DNA of 64,000 bases from Saccopteryx bilineata (lineage: Eukaryota; Chordata; Mammalia; Chiroptera; Emballonuridae): contig NC_089490.1 of NCBI RefSeq assembly GCF_036850765.1, forward strand, positions 390,490,558 to 390,554,557, read 5' to 3'. Shown piece after piece: positions 36,501 through 45,500 of this stretch. Every line of letters begins with the position of its first letter. Position 1 is the first letter of the stretch. Under the pieces are notes generated by a model. The model was not told the DNA's origin. It searched no databases and was given only the letters and a program-made list of their open reading frames with translations. The position numbers were made by a program, and so were the translations under genes.

Positions 36501-39500
36501 GCCCTGGCCCATTGACTCAGTGGATAAGAGCACTGGCTCAGCATGCAGACATCCCAGGCTGGATCCTGGTCAGGGCACACGTGAGAAGTGACCATCTGCT
36601 TCTCTTCCCCTCCCTCTCCCTCTTTGCTCTCTCTTCCCCTCTCGCAGCTAGTGGCTTGGTTGGTTTGAGCATCAGACTCAGGAGCTGAAAACAGCTCAGT
36701 TGATCCAAGCATTGGACCCTGATGGGAGCTGCTTGGTGGATCCCAGTTGGGGCGCATGCAGGAGTCTGTCTATCTCCCCTCCTACTTTAAAAAAAAAAAA
36801 AAAAGGACAAAGACTTATTTCCTTCTAGGTAATTTCTTTCCCAAGTCCATTCCTACCTGGGCTGGTAATGCTGTAATCCCTGTACCTGGGTGGCAAGATA
36901 CTGTGGTAACTCCCATGTCACTTCATTTGTTTGTGTGTTCCAATAATAATAGCATCCTGTGTTCTCATCCCAGACTTCCTGCCAATCTCCCATCTCAATT
37001 TCAACTAGAAGAAAATAAAACAAATTTTAAGAAGTGCAAATTCCTCCACAATTCTGATCTTATATCCCAAGTCATCTCTAAAGCCATACCAATCTAACAG
37101 AGGGTTTCTCAACCTTAGCACTGTTTTAATATTTAGGAAGGAAAGTTTTTTGTTGTGGGAGGCAGTCTTATGTAGTGTTTAGCAGCACCCTGGTTTCTAC
37201 CCACTAGATGCAATAACACTCTCCCTGTTGTGACAACAAAAATTGTCTCTAGACATTGTCAAATGTCCCCTGAGGGGTAACCACATCTCTCCCCCATCAT
37301 CTTTGCATGCATGCTTTATAAAAGCAGTCTTGCCTGACAAGGTGGTGGCGCAGTGGATAGAGCATCAGACTGAGATGTGGAGGACCCAGGTTCAAAACCC
37401 TGAGGTCACCAGCTTGAACGTAGGCCCATCTGATTTGAGCAAAGCTCACCAGCTTGAGCCCAAGGTCTCTGGCTTAAGCAAGGGATCAATCGGTCTGCTG
37501 TAGCCCCACCCACCCCGTCAAGGCACATATGAGAAAGCAATCAATGAACAACTAAGGCACTGCAATGAAGAATTGATGCTCATCTCTCTCCCTTCCTGTC
37601 TGTCTGTCCCTACCTGTCCCTCTGACACACACACAAAGGCAGCCTTGAGGGGAAAAAAAGTCTGATAGTACAAAAACTTATCTTGAACCCCTGTAATTTT
37701 TTGTAAGATTTTATGTATTGATTTCGGGGAAGGGTGGGGGAGGGGGAAGAGAAGGAAGCATCAACTCATAGTAGTTGCTTCTTATATGTGTCCTGACTGG
37801 GCAAGCCTGGGGTTTAAAACTGGAAACCTCAGCATTCCAGGCTAATACTTTATCATCCACTTGGCCACCACAGGTCAGCCCCTCCCCAAATTTTTTTAAA
37901 ATAATAGCTTCAATCATTCATTTTGCATAATCTGCTGCTGGTTAAAAGGGCACGCAATTATCTTTCAAAAATAAAAATATATCCTAGTAATTCTCAGAAA
38001 TAGCTATTCTATTTATCATCTTCCAAAACACTGTATTTAAAAGGGCAGAATCCTACAGTTTGGAGCTAAAGCATATGGGTTTTTATCTTGGGAATCTCAA
38101 TGGCTACAACCCTTCAGGTTTCTTTAAAGATCAAGCTTGGCCTGACCTGTGGTGGCGCAGTGGATAAAACGTCGACCTGGAATGCTGAGGTCACCGGTTC
38201 AAAACTCTGCACTTGCCTGGTCAAGGTACATTTGGGAGTTGATGCTTCCTGCTCCTCTCCGTTTTCTCTCTCTCTAAAATGAATCAAGTTTAAAAAAAAA
38301 AAAAAAAAAAGATCAAGCTTACCTCCCGCCAGTGAACACTGAGTGTCATATTGCCACCCTGGTGTCTGGGCTGAATCTGTTCCATTTGAAGTAGTGGAAG
38401 AAAGGGCAGATGCTGCTTCCTTTGGCTCTGGGCGAGGTGGAGTTGGAGGTGGAGCAGAAGCTCCTATAGGAGCTGCAGGCTGAGGAGCTGTTATTGCATC
38501 AATCTCCTTTAGAAAAAAATAACAAATGCATTAATCACATCAAAACTAGAAAACTAAGAAAATGGCAATCACTTTAAAATAAAATCCCACATGCTCAGTT
38601 CTCAGCTTCTCAAATCAAAACCCTCATCTTCTAATTATGCAAGTTCCCCAAACCTTTCTATTCTCCATGTTTCTCTCTTATAACCTTAAAAATAAAATGA
38701 AGAGAGATGGGGAGGGACAAAGGAAGAGAGGTAAAAGGGGAGAAGAAGGGAGAGGAAGACACAGATTGACAAGGGGACTAACCAGTTGAGATCTAGGTCC
38801 CAAAGTGTTTTCAATAACTTAAAAACCCAAACAAAAGCACCACTGACCGCTAGGAAGTTGGCCAATGTACTATCAATATCAGTTGACTGATTTCCATTTG
38901 CCTCTTTAGATTGTGCTGGTTTTTCTGAAACATCACTCTCTTCATCATCACTATCAGCATATGCACCAAGTAAGCATAAACCTCCTAGAAACAGAAAGGC
39001 AAACATTAGTAATTAACAATGCTAATATGTGCTAGGAAGAATCCAAGAAAAAATAAACATGATTCTTTAGCTAAATAGGTTTAATTTTCTTACAGATTAG
39101 AACAAACTCCAAATAAACCATCAATGAACTACTACAGGTATATATTATGCACTTGGAGCTAATAAAATCAATCTGCATAGCTACTTGAGATCCTACTCAA
39201 AATATGTGCTCATTCAACCTTATACTCTGTCGAAATAGCATATGGTAAATCCTGATTTTAGCGTTTGTTGATTTACGTATCCATCTCAAAGACATAAACA
39301 AATTAGGGTTTGGTACATGAAACAAAGATTTTCAAAATTAAAAGCAAAGTTCTTTTCCAATAATTTCTTCCCTCAAAATGGAATTCAAAACACTAGAACA
39401 AAAATAAAACAATAAGCAACAAAAACAAAAAAGCTAGCACCAATTATCAATGTCTCCCTCAAAGTGAAGTTCAGGTATGGTCCTTAAAACGTCACTATGC

Positions 39501-42500
39501 TATTTCCTTTGTATCACCTGTGGCTACTCTGATGTTACAAATTAAGTGAGCACATATAAGTGTAGACAAAAGCAGGCAAAAACTCTGTGCCAATGTGCTA
39601 GAGTACAGCAAGTAAACCAGTGGTTTTCTCTTTTTCTTTTTTAAAGTGAGAGGAGGGGAGATAATGAGACTCTCCCGCATGCACCCCAATCTGAATCCAC
39701 CCGGCGATCCCCATCTGGGGCTGATGCTTTGCCTATCTGGGGGTGATGCTCGCAACTGAGTTATATTTAGTGCCTGAGGCGGAGGCTTTACGGAGTCATC
39801 CTCAGCACCCAGGGTCGATGCCCTTTAATCAATCAAGCCATGAGAAAGAGAGAAACAGAGAAGAGGAAGAGGAGGAGAGGAGAAGCAGATGGGTGCTTCT
39901 TTCTGTGTCGCCTTACTGGGAATCAAATCCAGGACCACATACCAGGTCAATGGTCTACCACTGAACCAACCAGCTAGGACTTGGTTTTCAAGGTTTACAA
40001 TTGGGGACTACTGAAAACAATTATTTTGGGATCCCTAAGGCAGAAATCACTCATAAGCAAATTCAACTAAGATCTCTGATTCTGGCCTGACCTGTGGTGG
40101 CGCAGTGGATAAAGCATCGACCTGGAAATGCTGAGGTTGCTGGTTCAAAACCCTGGGCTTGCCTGGTCAAGGCACATATGGGAGTTGATGCGTCCAGCTC
40201 CTCCCCCCCTTTCTCTCTCTCTATGTCTCCTCTCTCTCTCTCCCTCTCCTCTCTAAAATGAATAAATTTAAAAAAAAAATCTCTGATTCTATATAGTATC
40301 AGAGTAGTTAACTCTTTCACGAACTGGCACCAAATTTGCGGCAGAATGCCACCAGTCCGCTGAACGGTGGTTGATAAACACTAAAAGTGGACAAGAATGT
40401 GTATATAATGAAGGTTAGCAATTTGAGCACTTATGAGATTGTGACATTCTTTCCAATTAATGAAGACACTGTAATAATCATGACCTGCATGACTTTTTTC
40501 TAACAATTGTAATTTTGCCCACCCCTGCATGCCCTCTGTATATATCATTTTATTATAATATGTACATAAAATGTTAAAGTCTGGCTAGACTTTTCAGCTT
40601 TATTAATAAGACTAAATAAGTGTCTGGCACATTCTATGTTCTCAATAAATACTTGGTAAATGAACACATTTATCAGGAAGCAAAATCTATTTTTGTTATA
40701 ATTTCAAAAACGAATTCATGAATTCATGTAGAAGTAACAAATTGCTTCATTTATCATACAAGAGTTCACATTCACTGCTTCAGTCACATAAATCTTGTTT
40801 TAGTATATAGGCAAGTTCTTACACTAAACATTAATTTCCTAAATACTACTTTAAACTGATTAGAATGATTTGAAGTGGACATTTAACAGTGTTACCAAAT
40901 CTTTTATTTCTCATGGTTTTGGAGTATGACAGTCAACTTTCCTGATAGTCTAACAAAGGTAATAGCCTTGTAGGGTGTACAGCTACAAAAGGAGACATTT
41001 CTTTATGGACAAAGTCTGCACTTTAGCAGTTGGCACTCAGATGGCTTTTTGAGGGAAGGAGGAAGATGAAAACATTCTTAGAGACAATCAGAAATCTAGT
41101 CACACGTCACTGTCCTTAATGCCACGTATACCCTTTGGTAAAAGGTTCCAGCCAGGTGAATTGTGCAGAATTTTAATTACAAAATTCTCCAAGCAGGGGT
41201 AATTCCCCATGCTTGATATAGGTCTCATGGGTAACAAATTTCACCAAGGCTCTACCGATTCCTTTTTTCTTCACCTCAGAGCTTTCCATAGCGCATGTAT
41301 CAAACCTCTTCCAAGCTCCAAATAACATAATGACTATTAAATAGCGAAACAAATAAAAACTGTTAAACTTAGTATTTGAGAGAAGAGGCATACTTAATAT
41401 AATCAAAGACACCATACATCAAATGGTGAATCAAAGTTCACCATTTTTTTAAAATTCATTTTAGCAATAGTAAGGGGAGGGGGAGAAGGGAGAGGATGGA
41501 GAAAAGGAGGGAGAGAGGAGAAAGATAAGCTCCAAACAGCAACTGTTCCTTGTACTTCCATTAACGCTATTCAAATTTCCTCATTACAGTACATCATTTA
41601 AACAGTGGTTTCTAACCCTTTTTAGTCAAAGAAAACTATTAATAATCAGGATGATAAAAGCTATGAACCCACTCACAGGAACACACACTCGACTGTGCAA
41701 TTTCAGGCGATCCACACACCTCTGACACTCTCTTGATCCACATTAAGTATCCTTCTCTAGAAGATGGCTTACACTGGTTGACTATCCTAGTAATCTATCA
41801 ATCTAATTTAATAGAACTTATTCTAAAGTTAATTTCACATGCATATACTATTTTTTAAAATAAAAATATTAGCTATAAAAATACTAGCTATGTTTGCTCT
41901 AATATATTATAAAAGTATATGTTAATAACTTAAATTTTTACCTCTTTTTTTTCTTTTTGTATTTTTCTGAAGCCGGAAACGGGGAGGCAGTTAGATACAC
42001 TCCCGCATGCGCCCAACCGGGATCGCCATGCCCACCAGGGGGCGGTGCTCTGCCCATCTGGGGCGTTGCTCTGTTGCAACCAGAGCCATTCTAGTGCCTG
42101 AGGCAGAGGCCACAGAGCCATCCTCAGCGCCCGAGCCAAGCCTGCTCCAATGGAGCCTTGGCTGCGGGAGGGGAAGAGAGAGACAGAGAGGAAGGAGAGG
42201 GGGAGGGGTGGAGAAGCAGATGGGCGCTTCTCCTGTGTGCCCTGGCCGGGAATCAAATCCAGGACTCCTGCACGCCAGGCCGACGCTCTACTACTGAGCC
42301 AACCAGCCAGGGCCAAATTTTTACTTAATTTTTGTGGAAAGAAATCTGGCATGTTTATAATGATAATAGTAAAATACAAAAATCATCTCAAGAGCCCTGG
42401 CCGGTCGGCCTGGCATGCGGGAGTCCCGGGTTCGATTCCCGGCCAGGGCACACAGGAGAAGCACCCATCTGCTTCTCCACCCCTCCCCCTCCCGCAGCCA

Positions 42501-45500
42501 AGGCTCCATTGGAGCAAATTTGGCCCAGGCGCTGAGGATGGCTCCGCGGCCTCTGCCTCAGGCGCTAGAATGGCTCTGGTCGCAACAGAGCGACGCCCCA
42601 GATGGGCAGAGCACCGCCACCTGGTGGGCATGCCGGGTGGATCCCGGTCGGGCGCATGCGGGGGAGTCTGTCTGACTGCCTCCCCGTTTCCGGCTTTGGA
42701 AAAATACAAAAAGAAAAAAAAAAGAAAAAAAAGTCATCTCAAGAAAATAATAAACTCTTTTTTTTGTGTGTGTGTGGCACTTTAGTTGTTCATTGATTGC
42801 TTTCTTATATGTGCCTTGACCATGGGGCTACAGCAGACAGAGTGACCCCTTGCTTAAGCCAGTGACCTTGGGTCAAGCTGGTGAGCTTTGCTCAAACCAG
42901 ATGAACCTGCACTCAAGCTGGCGACCTCGGGGTCTAGAACCTGGGTCCTCCGCATCCCGGTCCCATGCTCCATCCACTGCGCCACCATCTGGTCAGGCTA
43001 CAGCCAACTCTTGAGTTATCTACTCTAGTATACAAAACCATGAAAAAAACAGAAAACTGTTTTCCTTTGGTTTTTGTTGGACAAACATTTCCTATACATT
43101 ATACCAACTAATAGGTTAAGAACTGAATAAACTGATACCTGGTAAGATAATGTCAGACAGAATGAAAACATTTCTGTTCACAAGGCATATGAAGGCCTGA
43201 AGTGCTGACACAGCAAACAAGGACATTTCTCCTAGAAACATGTAAAATTCTATCCTACATGATTCTTAGAAGGCTTAAATGAAATAATATATGAAGTTCA
43301 TAAATACAAAATAGCATTTTCTAGCTTGTAAATATCTCTCACAACCAAGTTTTAGCTTTATTAACCCATATTGGTTTTTTTTTTCTTTTTGTTTTTTTTT
43401 GGGTATTTTTCTGAAGCTGGAAACGGGGAGAGACAGTCAGACAGACTCCCGCATGCGCCCGACCAGGATCCACCCGGCACGCCCACAGGGGCGATGCTCT
43501 GCCCACCAGGGGGCGATGCTCTGCCCCTCCGGGGCGTCGCTCTGCCGCGACCAGAGCCACTCTAGCGCCTGGGGCAGAGGCCAAGGAGCCATCCCCAGCG
43601 CCAGGGCCATCTTTGCTCCAATGGAGCCTTGGCTGCGGGAGGGGAAGAGAGAGACAGAGAGGAAGGGGGGGGTGGAGAAGCAAATGGGCGCTTTTCCTAT
43701 GTGCCCTGGCCGGGAATTGAACCCGGGTCCCCTGCAGGCCAGGCCGACGCTCTACCGCTGAGCCAACCGGCCAGGGCCATGGTTTTTTTTTAAAGTAGCA
43801 AATGGGAGGAGAAGGGAACAGCATCTATTATTTCAGGTGTTATTTGTACAAAAAGTACACCACATTTAAAAGAATAAAAATTTTAGCCTGACCAGGCAGT
43901 GGCACAGCAGATAGAGCATCGGACTGGGATGTGGAGGACCCAGGTTCGAGACCCCGAGGTCGCCAGCTTGAGCGCGGGCTCATCCGTTTAGAGCAAAAGC
44001 TCACCAGCTTGGACCCAAGGTTGCTGGCTCAAGCAAGGGGTTACTCGGTCTGCTGAAGGCCCATGGTCAAGGCACATATGAGAAAGCAATCAATGAACTA
44101 AAGTGTCGCAATGAAAAACTAATGATTGATGCTTCTCATCTCTCTGTTCCTGTCTGTCTGTCCCTGTCTATCCCTCTCTCTGTCTCTGTAAAAAATAAAT
44201 AAATAAATAAATCTAAAAATAAAAAAATAAAAGTTTTACTAATTATAAGATATTTAGTACCAAAACATATTTTAATCTTTCAAGGTACACACACACACAC
44301 ACACAAAGATGTATATACACTATACATAAAACTAACATTTTTCGCCCTTGCTCTGTGTCAAAACTTTATATATATAATTTGTTCAATATAATCATCAAAA
44401 TAACTTAGGTCTGGGGGGGCGGGGTGGGGTGGGGGAGGGGCACAAAGAAAACTAGATAGAAAGTGAAGGAGGACAATCTGACTTTGGGTTAAATGTATGC
44501 ACAGAATTGAATGACAAGATAACCTGGACATGTTTTCTTTGAATATATGTATCCTGATTTATTGATGTCACCCCATTAAAATAAAAATTTATTTATAAAA
44601 AAATAAATAAATAAAAATAACTTAGGTCTGACCTGACCACTAGGTGGTGGCACAGTAGACAGAACATTGACCTGGGACACTGAGGTCTCAGGTCTGAAAT
44701 CCCAAAGTTGCTGACTTGAGCCCAAAGGTCACTGGCTCAGCTGGAGCCCCTCAATCATGTATGCGAAGCAATCAATGAACAACTAAGGTGATACAACTAT
44801 GAGTTGATGCTTCTCATCTCTTTCCCTTCCTGTCTCTCTCATTAAAAAGAAAAGGAAATAAACTTATGCCTGTAAGATCTATTTAACAGGTGAATGAGGT
44901 CCTGGCCTTAGAATGAATGCTAGTCAGGATTCGAGCCCAAATTTGTCTGCAAAACCACTGTTGCATCAATCAAAGCCATATGTTAGAAAAGAAACAGAAA
45001 TGACATCAACCGTGGCTGGGCAGCTCAGTTGGTTACAGTATCCTGATGCACCATAGTTGTGGGTTTGATCCCTGGTCAGGGCACATACAAGAATCAACCC
45101 ATGAATGGACAAATAAGTGAAACAACAAACTGATCTCTCACTACAAAATCAGTAAGTAAATACAAATACATTCCGGAAGTTCCCTAAACACCACCAGGTT
45201 AGATAGGGAAGGCAACAACATTACAAAATAGCATTTGAAGAAAAAGTAGTGCAAAGTATTTTAGGTATAGATTAAACAGTGACAAATTTGACATTGGTTA
45301 AAGTGTGTGTGTGGTGTGTATACACATACATGTCATATATGACTGTATATACATGTCTATATATATATACACATACACCTATATACTATATATGTATATC
45401 AATAAACTATCACAGATTTAAATTTTCTATTTTTATGGGAGAAATATAAAGCGGCCAACACTGAAGCAGTCAACAAAACACTCTATAAACACATACAATT

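Larger units (their letters stand above)
39618..40383 (-). mobile_element. hAT MITE carrying two SINE insertions
   Basis: Starts CAGTGGTTTTC at 39618. After a SINE-A it continues AAGGTTTACAATTGGGGAC and CAGAAATCACTCATAAGC. After a SINE-C it continues GTATCAGAGTAGTTAACTC and ends GGTGGTTGATAAACACT. It is the same family as 51756-51945 and 31474-31680. Confidence 0.8.
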
